DNA of 64,000 bases from Chondrus crispus (Eukaryota > Rhodophyta > Florideophyceae > Gigartinales > Gigartinaceae), in NCBI RefSeq assembly GCF_000350225.1, contig NW_005178988.1, positions 113,521 through 177,520 of the forward strand, written 5' to 3'. The notes below the pieces were generated by a model. That model searched no databases. It was not told the origin of the DNA and was given only the letters and a program-made list of their open reading frames with translations. Shown here piece by piece: positions 41,200 through 54,119 of this stretch; position 1 is the stretch's first letter, and the number at the start of each line of letters is the position of its first letter. The translations under genes and the position numbers were made by a program.

Positions 41200-44100
41200 A
41201 TGGAGGAAGGCACTGTGGCAACCGTGAGCCAAGTGCCTAACAAGAAGCCCATCGAACGCGGCGGCGGCCCGACCCAGGGGGACCCGGGGCCGCCAGAAGA
41301 ATTCAAGCCGCGTACGAACGCGACTTGTCGCGGGGACGCGGCCGACCGAAGGGCGCTCCGCGACCAAGGCCGAAGGACGCGGAAGAGAAGTCGGAACCGG
41401 CGCCGGCGGCCCAGGCGGAACGATCTCGCCGAGCCGGGCACGCCGAAGGTGGTCGACGGCGTCATTTGCCTTATGACGTCGAAGATTTACAACTTCCTCG
41501 GCTCGATAGTCACGGAGGGAAATGCCTTCAAGCCCCGCACGATCGCTGTTGATACGTGCTCGGGGTACAATCTGGTGAGGAAGGCGGACCTTCCTCCCGA
41601 TTGGTCACGATACGTCATCCGCGACGAGCCACTGCCCCGATTGGCAGGCGCGAATAGCAACCCGCTTAAGCTCTCGGCCGTCGTACGTCTGGCCGTGCGG
41701 TTGAGGAACACGACGTTCCGAACTCCGTTCGTCGTGGTGGACCAGCTCGCCGTGCCGGTCCTCCTTGGTACGGCCTTCATCGATACACACGTACGAAGTA
41801 TCGACATTAAAGCCCAACGGTTGGAGCTCCGCCAAGGTGGCTCCGTTGCCATCGTCGACGTAAAGGGGGAGTCGACTCCCCCTACCACGCGGCACAGACG
41901 TCAGACAAGCCGGTCTGACGCACGCGACGAAGCCCCGCAGGCGATCCGAATCGCCCGCTGGGTTACCATTCTCGCGAGGTCGCAGGCCCGTGTGCGCGTT
42001 ACCACGACGGGGACGGGCCTCGTGTTTTATGAGCCGAAGCCGTCACTCCAACACCGACATAGAGTGAGGCTGACGAACGGCGTCGTCGAGGTCCTGCCGA
42101 ACCAGACCTTCGACGTCATCGTCGCGAACTTTTCGCGACAGAAAAGGCGGCTTCCGAAGCACACTGTCGTGGGATACGGGAAGCGCAATACCCTCGCGAT
42201 CTTGACGCCCGAACGTCGTATCGCCGAGGGGATCGCGCACGCGCTACATCTCACCGACTTGACCGATCAAGTCGGAATGGCAGGAGCTTGTCGACCAGGC
42301 TCCGCCCAGGGGGCAATCGTTGAGAAGAGAGGAGCCGGTACGGACGGCCGACCGGCGAAGTGCCCGCCGCCGGAAGGGGGCACTGCACCCGTCTCTGAAA
42401 AGGATCCCAAAAATCCGCCGGAGGATTGGGAAAAAGAAATCGACTTGTCATACATCGATGATGACAAGTTCCGGGGCCATGTGCTCGAGATGCTCCGTAA
42501 GCACTCGAGTCTGTGGAGCGGGGCGCTCGGAACGATCCGAGCGACCGAACACCGCATTCCCCTCGAACCGGGTACGAAGCCGATACGTTCAATGCCCTAC
42601 CGAAAGGGGCCAGCTATGCGTGAGATGGTCGCCAAGGAAGTCAAAAAAATGTTGAACGCAGGGGTAATCGAACCCGCGAGCACCAAATGGGCGTCCCCCG
42701 TGGTGCTCGTACCGAAGAAAGACGGCTCTCTTCGGTTCTGCATGGACTACCGGCGTCTCAACGCAAAGACGGCAGCGGATTCGTATCCGCTGCCCCGGAT
42801 GGACGACTGCATCGATTCGTTCGGAGATGCAGCCGTCTTCACGACGTTGGACTGCAATTCCGGTTATTGGCAGATCCCCGTCGCTCCGGAAGACCGGGAC
42901 AAGACCACGTGCACTACGCACATGGGAACGTTTCGCCATTTGCGTATGCCGTTCGGGCTAAAAGGGGCACCGACCACCTTCCAACGTGCCCTCGACATCA
43001 TCCTATCTGGCGTCCGATGGCAGATATGCCTCGTCTACCTGGATGATGTCATCGTGTTCTCCCGTACGCACGGAGAACACGCGAAGCATCTCGACACTGT
43101 CTTGAGCTTGTTGAGGAGCGCCGGAATCTCCCTCAAGCTCAAGAAGTGTAGGTTCTTCCAACCGAAGGTGCACTACCTGGGGCACGTCATTTCCCCAGGT
43201 AAGCTGAGCGTCGCCGAAGCGGCGGCGGACGCCTTCAAGACGTTCACGTTTCCGAGTACGTTGACGCAGGTGCGCTCGTACCTCCGAGCGTGCAACGTCT
43301 ACCGCCGCTTCGTGAAGGGGTTCGCGAAAATTGCGCGCTCACTAACGGACATGACGCGCAAGGACGCGGACCCCAACTTCGACGACCCGACCGAGCTGCA
43401 ACTTCAAGCGTTCGAAGCGTTGAAGGAGCGGATGATTTCCCCGCCGATCCTAGCAGTGCCGCGGTACGGTCAGCCGTACATGATCGACACGGATGCTAGT
43501 GCCTATCAACTAGGCTGTACGTTGCTCCAGGAACACGAAGGCGCCAACGACTGGCGCCCCGTGGGGTATGGTCTTACTCACTGTCCGATAGTGAGCGCAA
43601 CTACAGCGCTACGGAACGCGAGTACTTTGCCGTAGTGTGGGCCGTACGCACACTACGGCCATACATCGAAGGTACCAAGTTCACCGTCTGGACGGACCAT
43701 GATACCCTCTGATGGCTTATGTACCTCACGGAGAGCTCCGGAAGGCTTAGGCTTACCCGGTGGCGACTGCGGTTGGCGGAATACGACTTCACCATCCAGT
43801 ACTGCACCGGGCGCGTGCACCAGGTGCCCGATGCCCTGTCACGCCTCGTGTCGCCAAGGGTCACCGACGACCCTCGCCCAGTCGTCGAGGTGGATGAAGA
43901 CATTCCCACCTTGGATGCGGGTACGACCGTCCGTGACATGTCGGACGAGCTTGCAGACCACGTCTGCACCGCGTGCTGCGATCACAAGGCCGTCCATGTC
44001 TTCGTGACAACAAGGAACCAAGCCGGATCGCGAAGAGGTTCGCGCGTCCGTACGCGCGACGAGCCGAGGGGCGACGACGAGGCCCCCGCTCTTGAAGGAC

Positions 44101-45713
44101 CCACCTCGTTCTGGGAGGAGAACGACGAGTTCGTCGCTGTCGACATCGAGCGCGCCGAACAACCCGATGTTGGCGCGCCCGCCTCCACGGTCGCCCCTCC
44201 GCAGGAAGACCTTCCGGCCCCTCTTACGTTACAGGAGATAGCCGAAGAGCAACGCGTGGAGGACTTCTGCCAGACCGTACTGGCACGACAGTCAGAGTCC
44301 CGGGACTCCGCGTTCTTCGAGGACCACCGCGAGGTGCTCAAACGGAGACACCCCTTCGACCCTGACATCGTGCAGGTCGTGGTGCCACGGACGCTACGGG
44401 CTCGGCTGCTCCAGCTCTGCCACACACCAACCATCGCGGGGCACCCGGGCCAGAACCGTATGTACTTCGCGCTCCGTCGCGAGTACTACTGGCCCCATCT
44501 CGCTGCAGATGTCGCAGCTACGGTGCGAGGGTGCCGAACATGCGCGATGAACCGTGTTAAGTTGCGGAAACAACTCAACCGTTTGAAGTTGTTTCCAGCA
44601 ACACGGCCGCTTGAGAGCCTCGCCATCGACATCTTGGGACCGCTACCCAAGACGAAGGCAGGGAAACGGTTCCTTCTCGTAACTACGGACCGTTTCACCA
44701 AGCTGACTCAAGCTGTGGCACTGCGGACCGTAACCGCGTACACGGTCGCCGTCGCGTTCTGCGACGCGTGGGTATTTAAATACGGCGTCCCACGCTCGCT
44801 ACTGTCGGATAACGGGCCGCAGTTTAACGCGAAGTTCTTCCACTGCACGTGCCGTGTCCTGGGGGTGACGAACTTGTACACTTCGGCGTACCACCCCCAG
44901 ACGAACGGGCAGGTTGAGCGATACAACCGGAACATCTCTTCGATGTTACGCAATTACGTAGGCGAACATCAGGACGACTGGGACGTGTACGTGGGGCCGC
45001 TCACGTACGCGTACAACTCCCACGTACATCGTACGACGAGTACCACGCCCTTCGAGCTCGTCCTCAGCCGACCCCCGCCGGAATTTTCTCTACGTAGAGC
45101 CGACGGTGACGCGCCCCCGTTCGATAGGGGCAACGCGCGCGCTGAGTTTCTCAAGACGTTGGACGACACGATCCAGAAGGCGTACGGGAGCTTGCGCCGG
45201 ACGCAGGCTCGGTACAAGCGCGACTTCGATAAGCGCGTCAGACGGCTCAACGCACGTATCAAGCCAGGTAATTACGTCTACCTGAACCCCACCGATGGGG
45301 CAAAGACGTCTAACAAACTCACGTCGCCCGCCGTTGGGCCATACCGGGTACTCGCCAACGACCGGCGAACCATCACGATCGATCGTGATGGTGTTACCGA
45401 GCGCATCTCCGCAGACCGCTGCGTGTACGCGCCACCACCGACGGGCGTGCCACGGGCGAGCACGACAACCCCAGGTGACCTTGCGGACAAGGTCACCGAG
45501 GGCACTCAGGACGCCGTCGAGCGACTACTCCGGCATCGAGCCATGGAGGACGGAACTACAGAGTTCCTCATCAAGTGGGCGGATTACGACACGCCCACTT
45601 GGACCGCACGGACTCACGTCCCGGAGAAGTTGGTGTCTCGTTACGCCCAACGCCTCCGGAGGCGCACCGGCAGGGGCCGCACCTCGGACGTGAACGCGGA
45701 CGTTCACGCTTAA
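41200..45713 (+). pseudogene. pol: pol of gypsy copy C with two lesions; chromodomain intact
   Basis: 41200-43635 (811 codons) encodes protease (DTCSGYN) and RT (YLDD) and enters RNase H. A missing base near 43569 (tatgg for tattgg of copy A) shifts frame. The frame then continues to TGA 43710-43712, which sits where copy A has Arg, and a 6-bp ggctta duplication follows (43744-43755). From 43719 to 45713 (664 codons) the integrase is intact: zinc module, LAIDILGPL, SDNGPQF and QVERYNR. It ends in a chromodomain (FLIKWADYD, TWTARTHVPE) that is out of frame in copy A. RNase H and thus the polyprotein are disabled. Confidence 0.93.
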
Positions 45714-47349
45714 GGAGGGGGCCCTCAACCGTCTCGTTCGGCTACATTCAACTGCTCCGTTACGGTTAAATTAGTCCTTTGCGGTTAGAGACCAAGGGGA
45801 CGTTCGGAAGCCAAGCCGTATTTGACTCCCGAACGTCCCGGACGCGAGACGAAGGAACCAGATGGTACGGACTGTCTGAATGGGGAGCGATCCCCGTTAG
45901 GGCCAATGTGACCCGAGCCGGACGACAGAGTGCGCGAGGAAGCCAATAGCCCCCTTTTCGATCCGAGGGGCGAAACGCACAGCCACAGCACACGCAACGG
46001 TCGGAACTCGTGCACACGAGAACACCACAGAAGGGCACGTCGCCACCTCAGTGCAATCCACGACCACTGCAACAAGCCCGCCCGTGCGTGGAGATTATGC
46101 GGGTGTTCTTAAAATTGGGAGAAATACGACTGAGGGGCGTACAGTACGCCGTCCGTACGCCCAGCGGCACGCGTTGGCCACAGTGGCAATCCGCCACCAC
46201 CCTCGAGAAATTAACGGAAAACATGCGCACGACGGGCGCAACGCACGGGCGCAAAGGTACGCACAGGCGGCATAAGGGACACGCCATACACTGTAGGACG
46301 ACCGGCCGTGGCATTTGTACCCCCTCGGATGCGACCACGCGACCGCCCGCTGCACGCCGAGGAGCACGCCATCCTCGAGGGGGTCATCGGATGCCGGACT
46401 GCGACGTGAGAAACGCATCCGACTCCGCCTGTTCGTCCGCACCCTCGCCACCGGTTGCAAGGGACGCCAAGAAAGGAACGTTCGCCGCGCGCCCGCGCCC
46501 TCGCAACCGATAACGAAGGGCGCGGGGTAAAGAAATTTGCCGAGGGGTCGCGCTCCCACCACCGACGGCGAGAGACGCGAGCAAAGAAAAAGACGTACGC
46601 CCACGCGTGCGCCCCCTCACCCCGATGGAGAGGGGCGCGCGGGCGAGAAGACGAATGCCGTTCGCGTTCGCGCCCCGCGTCCGAATGTGAGAGGCGCTAG
46701 CCAGGAAAAAGACGAACAGCGCACGCGCGGCGCCCCCGCCACTGATGGCGGGCGTCGTGCGAAGAAGAAAACGTACGTCCACGCGTCCGCTCCCTCGCCC
46801 CCATGGCGGGGGACACGCGTGAAGAAGAATAAGTACGACCATGCGTCTGCGCCCTCGCCCCGATGGCGAGGGGTGCGCGCGGGCAAGAAGCCGGAGCGCG
46901 CTGAAAGAGACGAACGTCGCACGCTTTCGGCCCTTGTCCCGATAGCGAGGGGGCGCGCTGAAGGAGACGAACGTCGCGCGCTTTCGGCCCTCGCCCCGAT
47001 GGCGAGGGAGCGCGCTGAAGGAGACGAACGTCGCGCGCTTCCGCCCTCGCCCCCGTAGGCGAGGGGCGCGCCAAGGATAAGAGAAATGTCCGGGCCCTCG
47101 CCCGAATGGCGAGGGACGCGAAGAGAGAGACCCGTGATGCGTGTCCACGCCCTCGCCCTGAATGGAGAGGGTCGCGTAGAAGGAGACGGACGTCGCGCGC
47201 TTGCGCCTTCGCCTCGATGGCGAGGGACGTCACGAAGAAAGCGCACGTCGAGCGTCAGCACCCCCCCTCGCCGACGAGGGGAGGGGGGAAACCCCGCGCC
47301 GAGTGACAAACAGGCCACCCAATTACCGAAAAGGGGCGTATCATCAAGT
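45714..47349 (+). other. Spacer of gypsy copy C before the pogo-type insertion
   Basis: Non-coding. About 46200-46330 matches the spacer of copy A. From about 46600 it becomes an array of GC-rich hairpin units, listed separately. The long minus-strand ORFs here are repetitive translations of that array. Confidence 0.6.
46600..47290 (+). repeat. Tandem array of roughly 60-bp hairpin units
   Basis: About ten diverged units built around CCCTCGCC-ccgat-GGCGAGGG, spaced about 55-75 bp by gaagaagacgaacgtcgcgc-like linkers. Several variants keep pairing, for example CCCGCC with GGCGGG near 46732-46753. A related array continues at 49740-50210 beyond the pogo insertion. Confidence 0.85.
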
Positions 47350-49545
47350 ACTAATAAATGGGTCACTTTGAGATATTTTAAAATATTTTTTGAATCCACT
47401 ATATGCCTTCAAAAGTCGTTTATGTGCCCCTTACAGCCGGTTAAGTAAGCCACAGGTCTCGAACTGCGAATCCGGCGCAGTAAAAGTCCCATAAACACCG
47501 TCAATACAAGGCAGTTCGGTATCCTCCTAGGAGCCCTACAACGCACAAATAATGGGTCAAATGTTGCGTGCCGAAGCAAAAAAAAATCAATTTTAATGGC
47601 CACCTTCAGTACCCGCGCGGCGCTGAAGTGCTCGTAGCCTCGCTTCGGTTCTGCGAGAGGCGCGGTTTGCAGCAAGGACTACAGTGCGCTCATTGCGATG
47701 CGCCAGCCAAAGCTGATGCGCACGTTTGTTCAAATCCGATTGAAGGCGTTCTCGCTGGCGTTCCGTCACTTCCAGTTGTCTTCTCTCTCGCCGCTCTTCC
47801 GCCTGCGCTGCCCGCTGTTTCCTGGCCCTTTCCGTGGCCTGCGGTATTTCTTCGCGCTCTTTCAAAACAGAAAGAATCGCGTCACCCGTCAGCAATGCTC
47901 CGCTTCTCGTAATAACTGTACCATTTAACAAAACCTCACCATCGCTGCGCAACAAATTACATGACTCTTTAAAACTTGTAACGAGTTCACGGTACGACTC
48001 GAATGCGGCCGACTGGGACTGAGACCCTTCGAGGTTGGTGATATCCGTCGCTTGGATTACATTCGGGTTAACCCCGCGTTTGCCAAAGTCCCATAGCCCA
48101 CACGCCCTGAAGCCGCTCCTGATGTTCTGAAAGTTAACTGCCTGATTGTACGGATTTGTCAGAAGCTCGCATACCGTGTACACGTCATTTTTTGCACTGT
48201 CTTTTACGACGACAGTCCGTCGGTTGAGGTCATTTCGAAATGCAGTCTTGTAGGGGGAAAAACCGAAAAATCCAAAGGCTGCGTGCGGTGGCTGGTGTGA
48301 GCAGGTAGGCCAACGATGACAATTCGATTGTCCCGGAATAACTTCAATACTTTGTACGAACAGTGCGCACCGTATCCATCGAGGGCGAGGAGAATTTTGC
48401 GGAACCTTTGCCGTAATTGATGCGTCTCCTGTACAAACTTCTGTCCCCACTGATAGAAAATCCCAGTGTCGAAACCAGTCTTTTCTCTGTAAACGCAATG
48501 CACATTGGGGGGAAGGAATGTAAGAGGGGTCTCGATGGTGCCATTTGTAAGCTTCCTGTATTTTGCCTTTTTGCCTGGAAGCACTGCAAGCGGACACCAG
48601 GCCCTTCCATCTGCTGAAATAACTGGCATTATGGTCACTTGTTGGGCATTAGAACTCCATTTTAGCTCAACTGAATTGCTGCGTCCATGGCAATCGAAAA
48701 GAGCTTTCGTTCGAGACCGAGCGGCAGTGCGTGTCGAAAATCCACTCTCGTCTATGTTGAAGATTTGCGCGGGAGACTCAATTTGATATTCCCTGTACAC
48801 TTGCATAAGCCGGACGTAATGCTTGGCGAGATTTGTCGGTGCCATCGCCAATTGTCGGGGCTTCTCCAGTTGGGCTCGTCTTTTCAATGAGATCTCTTTA
48901 TGCCGTCCCAAGAAATTGCGCACGAAGCCATCCCCTGGTCTGCAATCTGTGAAAGGGAGTTTGGTTTGACGTGATTGCGGGAGTGACTTTACAAAATGTT
49001 GCACCAAATCCTTGAAGCAGCTGCGTGATAGTGGCGTTCCGCTGTGTGAGAATGACAGTAGTGCATTTTTGATGATGGTCTCTTCATCTCGAGTAAAGAG
49101 GGGTTTGCGGCCTCGTCTCTGAAGTGCTTTGTTCGTCTGTTTGCTCATCCGCTGAAGTGTTGAATATGACACACAATGTGACATCGCACATTTGCGTATT
49201 GAGATGTTGGAGGTTCGTAGACTGTGAAGGGCTTTGTCGTACTGCACGCTTCGTGCATCAGGTTTTGGAGCGAGTACGCGTTTTGGGATCATCGAGGCTA
49301 CCGAGGATGCGAATGACGAAAGGAGGGAAGTGACGAAGTCGCGAGGCTGCTGTGGCGGATTGTGAAGGGAAATCGAGGCACAAAGTTGGTGATCGATTGA
49401 ATGAAGCCCGCCAAAAAGGCTCGTCGTGTCAGATTTAAAATCGTATGAGCCGTTCTGACGGCAGGCGAACTACAGTGTTTCAAAGGCTGTTTGAAATGGC
49501 GCATGTAGATAATTTTAATTGCCAAAGCGACCCAAATTAGTCCTC
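47350..49545 (-). mobile_element. pogo/Tigger-type DNA transposon inside gypsy copy C (approximate ends)
   Basis: It carries a CENP-B/DDE-type transposase on the minus strand and separates two parts of a hairpin array that belong to the gypsy spacer. The ends share actaat...gggtc-ctttg in inverted orientation (near 47353 and 49530), which are probably the TIRs, but an exact TA duplication was not resolved. Confidence 0.6.
47593..49292 (-). pseudogene. pogo/Tigger-type DDE transposase with one frameshift
   Basis: ATG 49292 opens 362 codons: an N-terminal helix-turn-helix and CENP-B-like DNA-binding region (about 10-130), then the catalytic core with FNIDESGF, LALDGYGAHCSY and HRTQPLDFS, giving the three acidic positions of pogo-class enzymes. 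Right after the third, a homopolymer run (gggggaaaaa on the plus strand, near 48250) shifts the frame. Homology continues in the next frame (SPYKTAFRNDL) to 47593, ending in a basic/Gln-rich coiled tail. One indel separates it from an intact gene of about 565 residues. It would cut and paste the element through its TIRs. Confidence 0.85.
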
Positions 49546-49739
49546 TGACCCAGATTTCTCTGGACATGACCGCACACCGATCACTGGCTGTGCTGTGATT
49601 TTTTTGGCAAAATGTTTTTTTGGCGGGAAGATTTGGAAATGTTTTGGGATTTGATTAATGTCAAGTGGCTATCCGCACGGACAGCGCTGGACAGACATGC
49701 GCCCGCGCGGCGCTGGCTGCAGACGAACGAGAGCAACCT

Positions 49740-50210
49740 CTTCACCCCCGCCCCTCGCCACCGATGGTGAGGGGCACGAAAAGGAAGACGAACGCCGCGC
49801 GTCCGCGCCCTCGCTGCCGACGGCGAGGGCACGCCGACGAGAAGACAAACGCGCGCATGGGCCGGCGGCAGACGACGACACCGCTGCCGTCACACTGCTT
49901 GCAACCGTTCCTGCAGGACCGCGCTTCCTCCCCCCCTGGCCCCGGATGGCGAGGGACGCGAAGAAGGAGACGCGCGTTGCGCGATCGCGCCCTTGCCACC
50001 AAAGGCGAGGGGCGCGCATAAGGAAAGACGGACGCTGCGCGTGCGGGCCCTCGCCCCCGAAGGCGAGGGGCGCACAGAACAGAACGTGCATCGCGCGCGC
50101 CCGTGCCCTCGCCTCCGAAGGCGAGGGGCGCACAGAACAGAACGTGCGTCGCGTGCGTCTGTGCCCTCCCCTCCGAAGGCAAGGGACGGGCGAAGGATAA
50201 GAGAGACGAC
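49740..50210 (+). repeat. Hairpin-unit array, second part
   Basis: Units such as ccctcgcctccgaaggcgaggg repeat with gcgcacagaacagaacgtgc linkers. A variant pairs CCCTCGCC with GGTGAGGG through a G-T wobble. It continues the family of the array at 46.6-47.3 kb and belongs to the gypsy spacer. Confidence 0.85.
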
Positions 50211-50818
50211 CCCGCCAGTCCGCTCCCTGCAGAAGCACACCCCTGCACGGTGATGAAGGGCGTGTGACGAAGCGCAGTGAAGGTGCGAGGACCTGACGCC
50301 CCCACAGCGTGCGATGGCGAGGAGGAAAGGGGCCTGGAAGATCATAATACCCTCCACCGCTGCCGCGCTACATTCGACAGCGCATGCCGTGGCCCCGTGA
50401 TAAGCATCAAAAGGAACGAGCTCGGGAGGCGGGCTGACCGCCCACGAATAGGCACTGCACGCCGCCTCTCTCGCCACCGCGCAAGAGCAACACGGTGGAG
50501 GGCCCGGTTCGTGGGGTAGACGTGTGGGACGGGAGGGACGTGAGCGCAATGGCGCCGCGGAGAGGGACGCAAACAGGAGTCGTGAAAAGAAAGGACCGGG
50601 AGGGCAGGGCGAGCAATACGCGGACGCAAGGGCGATGGGCCGTGAATGTTGAAGTGCTGCGGAGGGAGCTACGACCGCAGCTCACTGAAAACGAAAAGCA
50701 GAAGGCACCGAGCACGGACGGACAGGGGATCACGAGGGCGGTAAGGATGGCTGTCGCTCGGGTGCGAGGAGGCCACGGACAGTTTTACAAGGACCTGTGG
50801 ACGCGGACGTCCACACTT
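50211..50818 (+). other. Spacer of gypsy copy C before the 3' LTR
   Basis: Non-coding in this copy. It corresponds in position to the start of the antisense ORF of copy A, but only the last 40 bp (including a GTGGAC...GTCCAC dyad) align well. The antisense ATG of copy A (cat at 9632-9634) is replaced here by cag. Confidence 0.5.
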
Positions 50819-50828
50819 GAGAGGGGGG
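50819..50828 (+). promoter_or_regulatory. Polypurine tract of gypsy copy C
   Basis: gagagggggg ends three bases before the 3' LTR start at 50832, the expected plus-strand primer site. Confidence 0.85.
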
Positions 50829-50831
50829 TCA

Positions 50832-51441
50832 TGTAGCATATCCCCCTCCCGGAATTAGATTTAGATTAGATTTGTAACTGTAGAGCCCGAGCTCTACAGT
50901 ACTTCAGTGCGCGCGCACACGTGTACCCCACGTGTACGGGTGCGCGCATACACACGTGTACGACACGTGTGCTGCCAGCCCCGACGGCTGACAGCACTAC
51001 AGTGCAGGCCGACCTGCACTACTGTAATGCTATGATAGGTGACTCTGTACATTAAATATGAGCGGACCGTCGGCGGTGGAGGACCACAAGGACGGACTTG
51101 TCAAGGATCCTCCACCCTGGTCCGCCCGCTTAATTTTAGGTACTTCCGTCCGTTTTACCTAGGAGTCGCACCGCGCGCGGGTTGAGGACGCGCGTAGCAC
51201 GCCCACGAGCCGGCTCCGCCTCCACCCGTCGGTACTGGATCGTCACCCAGTACCGCTCCGGGGCGTCGAGGCGTAGAACCGCTCGCGCGTGCGCGCGTCC
51301 TCCCCGATCCCGCTCTCCCACCGCTACCTCGAGCCCGTGCTCGGTACTGTGGGTGGGCCGTGCTTCTGTCTTCCCGCCGATCGGGTTCTTTCCGAACTGT
51401 CAGTACTCACCCCCCTCGTCGTTGGGGGTGATTATACCACA
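50832..51441 (+). repeat. 3' LTR of gypsy copy C (610 bp)
   Basis: Identical in length to the 5' LTR and about 96 percent similar by eye. It carries the same stem (50878-50899). Confidence 0.95.
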
Positions 51442-51444
51442 CGT

Positions 51445-51705
51445 TCATTCGTCAATGAGATGGAGCACCGGTCGGTTGTTGAGATACATGATGTCGATTA
51501 TGAGTCGGTCGTTGAATTTTACGTTCTCAGAACCGAACGATACTTTGAAGCGGGTTGGGGCGGGTTGTATTCGCTGGCATGCATCGCAACGGCGTGTCAG
51601 ATCCTTGAGAGTGTCCAGAGTGGAGGGGTCCAAGTCTTCTGGTCTTGTCTTCTTCAGTAGTTTGTGGAGTTTGTCAGCGGATGGGTGACAAAACTGCTGA
51701 TGCAA
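51445..51705 (-). pseudogene. Copia-type integrase N-part of element D
   Basis: Encodes the zinc module (MHQQFCHPSADKLHKLL ... CDACQ) and the first catalytic Asp region (LIIDIMYLNNRPVLHLIDE). The frame ends at TGA 51445-51447, which overlaps the gypsy target duplication; the gene continues at 37760. Confidence 0.88.
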
Positions 51706-52011
51706 CTTTCGGAGTTGTGTTTGAGAAAATTAGCAAGAGGTCGCAAGGGAAATTGGGGCGTAGATGTGTTGTGCATATCGCTGAAGGGGAACGCTCCACA
51801 GCGTGTCGGTGAGCGCGGAAACGTGTTGTGTTCGCGATTGCAAAACAACGCACTTGTGCAGTTCATTAGTCACGGTGTTCGGCGTTAGTGACTGCTGCTC
51901 CATGACGTCAAGGCGCATGAGTGCGGGAACGTCAGCTGTCACAACATCCAGTGAGATGTAGATAGGAAGTATACCTGAAAGCGTGGCCAGAGGTTAATCG
52001 ACTAGCCCGAG

Positions 52012-53980
52012 TTACTGAAAGACTGCATCGTCGAATTTGAACTTCTTTGGAGACTTGCGTAGGTGCGGGGACTTCAGTTTGGTTTTGGCAAAGATACGCC
52101 TCAGTTCGGGTAAGCCGATGACAGAGGTCGGTGCACTCGTATCAGCAGGCCGGTTCAAGCAGCTCGCCCACGCTGTTCTCGGACGCCATAAACGTGAACT
52201 CGAGCAACGCAGTACGTGTCTGCAGGTTTGCGGCGTTTTACGGCTGTGCGATGCCCAATGCGAGATGAATTGTAGCGACGATGACTGGGAGGATGTCCTC
52301 GTCGCTTTAATGAAAATACTGTTCATCAGAGAATTGACGGGGGTCTGCGGAGAGCGTGTTCACTGCTTGATTGGATTCCAGTTCGCGCAGAAGGTGCACG
52401 TCGGACTCATTAAGCATGAGACTTTTACTCTCGTCTTCAGATTCGCTCACCTGTGCGGAATGATCTGCATCATCGTCGGCGGTGTGTCGTGAGTGATGCG
52501 TTTCTTCAGCGGTAGCGGTTGTGGTTTTCCAATCCAGAATTTCTTGCAGATCGGCAGCAATTTCTTGTACGACATGCACAGCTGGAACGCCAATGCGAAT
52601 ATGGCCTTGGATTCTTGAAATCACATTTCCAGTGCGGCAATTGCGGCGAAGATGATCATCAGCTCCTCAGTTACTGCAGCGTAAAATTTTGTCGTCCCTA
52701 GCGATCAGGTTTTTCCTGGGATGAAAAGATCGTCCAATGGAACGGTTGAAATCACGGCAAGGTGGCTCGCGTCCATATCTTTGGTAATTGGTTGGTAGCA
52801 AAGTTGAAGTGTCATGCTTGGACTCATCTTCATGCAACTGAATACCTTCTTGCAAGGCCGTGACAAAGATGTGAAACGTAAATTTCATGGTTGTGATCTG
52901 GCTTATTGCGCGGGATGCCCAAGGGTGTTCCACGACTGCTGCTCTGAGGAACCTTGTCTTGTTAGAACCATGTCGGAATTGTTTCGTGCATTGCGGGGCC
53001 AAGGAGTTAATATGATCAACTAGCGACGTCAGGCCTTGGGAAGTCGTTGTAATCTCTTTTTCAGACATGAACTTCTCGATTCTTAGTTTTTCCAATTCAG
53101 ACTGCACAGCGAGTTGGGGCGCATCCGAGTCATATTCTTGCCTCATCAATTCGCAAAGTGCGCCATAGTTCATATTGTGGTCTGCGTTTTGGAAAAAATG
53201 AGTCCGAGCTGGACCGGAAAACGCATTTATGAAAAAGGATGCCTTTTATACCGGTGACAACTGCTGTTGCATAGCACAAATGTTGTAGTCCCTTATCGTG
53301 AAGTCCATAGATTCCGATATTTTTCCAGAGCATTTGCTGTCACGAAAGTACTGGTGCACCCCTGTTGCCTTTTCGGGTCGTCATAGGTTTAGTGTTGGGC
53401 GATCTGGGGCTCTTCTTGTGAAAAAGAAGGTCTGATATTCTCTCGGTTTGGTGAAGTAGTACGCATGAATTTTGTAGACGTTTCTTCCGGATAATCCAGC
53501 CTAGGAGGCGTAGTGTCGGTCTGACTTTCGGGAGAGCTGATATTGATAGTATTCGCTTTGTAGTTCTCTGCTTCTTTTTCAACCAGGACATATTTGGCGA
53601 TATCGTCAAAACTTTGATGTCATTATGACAGCGATATGCCACCAAAATGTCATGGAGTGACTCAATAGGCAGCTTCAAGGCATTACCAAGCCAAATATGG
53701 TTCATCAGTGTTTTGTCAGCTCGAACGGTTGGGTCACAATTTTTCATCATCTCGTTCGGAACGGTCAACACCTCATAAAATTCGGAAACTTGTCGGAGAG
53801 CCATCACAGGGAAGCATGGTTCGCTGAAGTATTTTGTCGAAAAAAAGAGCCGTTCGTGGGAACCCAAGAAGTAATATGTTTAGATATTATTTCTTTGTTC
53901 TCTTCTTCGTCAGGGGGATAGCATTCCAAAACATATTTGGCAGCTTCGATAAGCTGCTTGCCGATGTCTGATTTCGGTGA
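52012..53980 (-). pseudogene. Degenerate gag-protease region of element D
   Basis: Several frames are needed. 53173-52667 gives a Gag-like helical stretch (SLVDHINSLAPQ, similar in layout to Gag of element B). 52326-52012 contains ADTSAPTSVIGLPELRRIF, which aligns with the DTGA active site of element B but has Ser for Gly. Multiple frameshifts and stops; non-functional. Confidence 0.7.
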
Positions 53981-54119
53981 AAAGGTGGTACATCGACGTA
54001 TTAGCTTTTCGTGTTGAGCCTTCCTTTTTTAGGCATATTCGAGACTTAGATCGACAGAGCGTTTGGAGCTCTGCGATCTAGTCGTCATTTTCCAGAATCG
54101 TGTAACAGCAAATCCTGAT

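Larger units (their letters stand above)
37761..51441 (+). mobile_element. Complete Ty3/gypsy chromovirus-type element, copy C (13.7 kb)
   Basis: Two 610-bp LTRs (37761-38370, 50832-51441) and a perfect cgttc target duplication (37756-37760, 51442-51446). The order is LTR, gag, pol with chromodomain, long spacer with hairpin repeats and a pogo-type insertion, polypurine tract, LTR. The LTRs differ at about twenty positions by eye, so insertion is not recent. Gag has an internal stop and a late frameshift; pol has a one-base deletion and a nonsense codon in RNase H. The antisense ORF of copy A is missing. Confidence 0.97.

Noticed and set aside
46384..47399. Long minus-strand ORFs (up to 260 codons) in the gypsy copy C spacer
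   Set aside because: They translate the GC hairpin array; the repeated residues follow the DNA unit and there is no matching frame in copy A.
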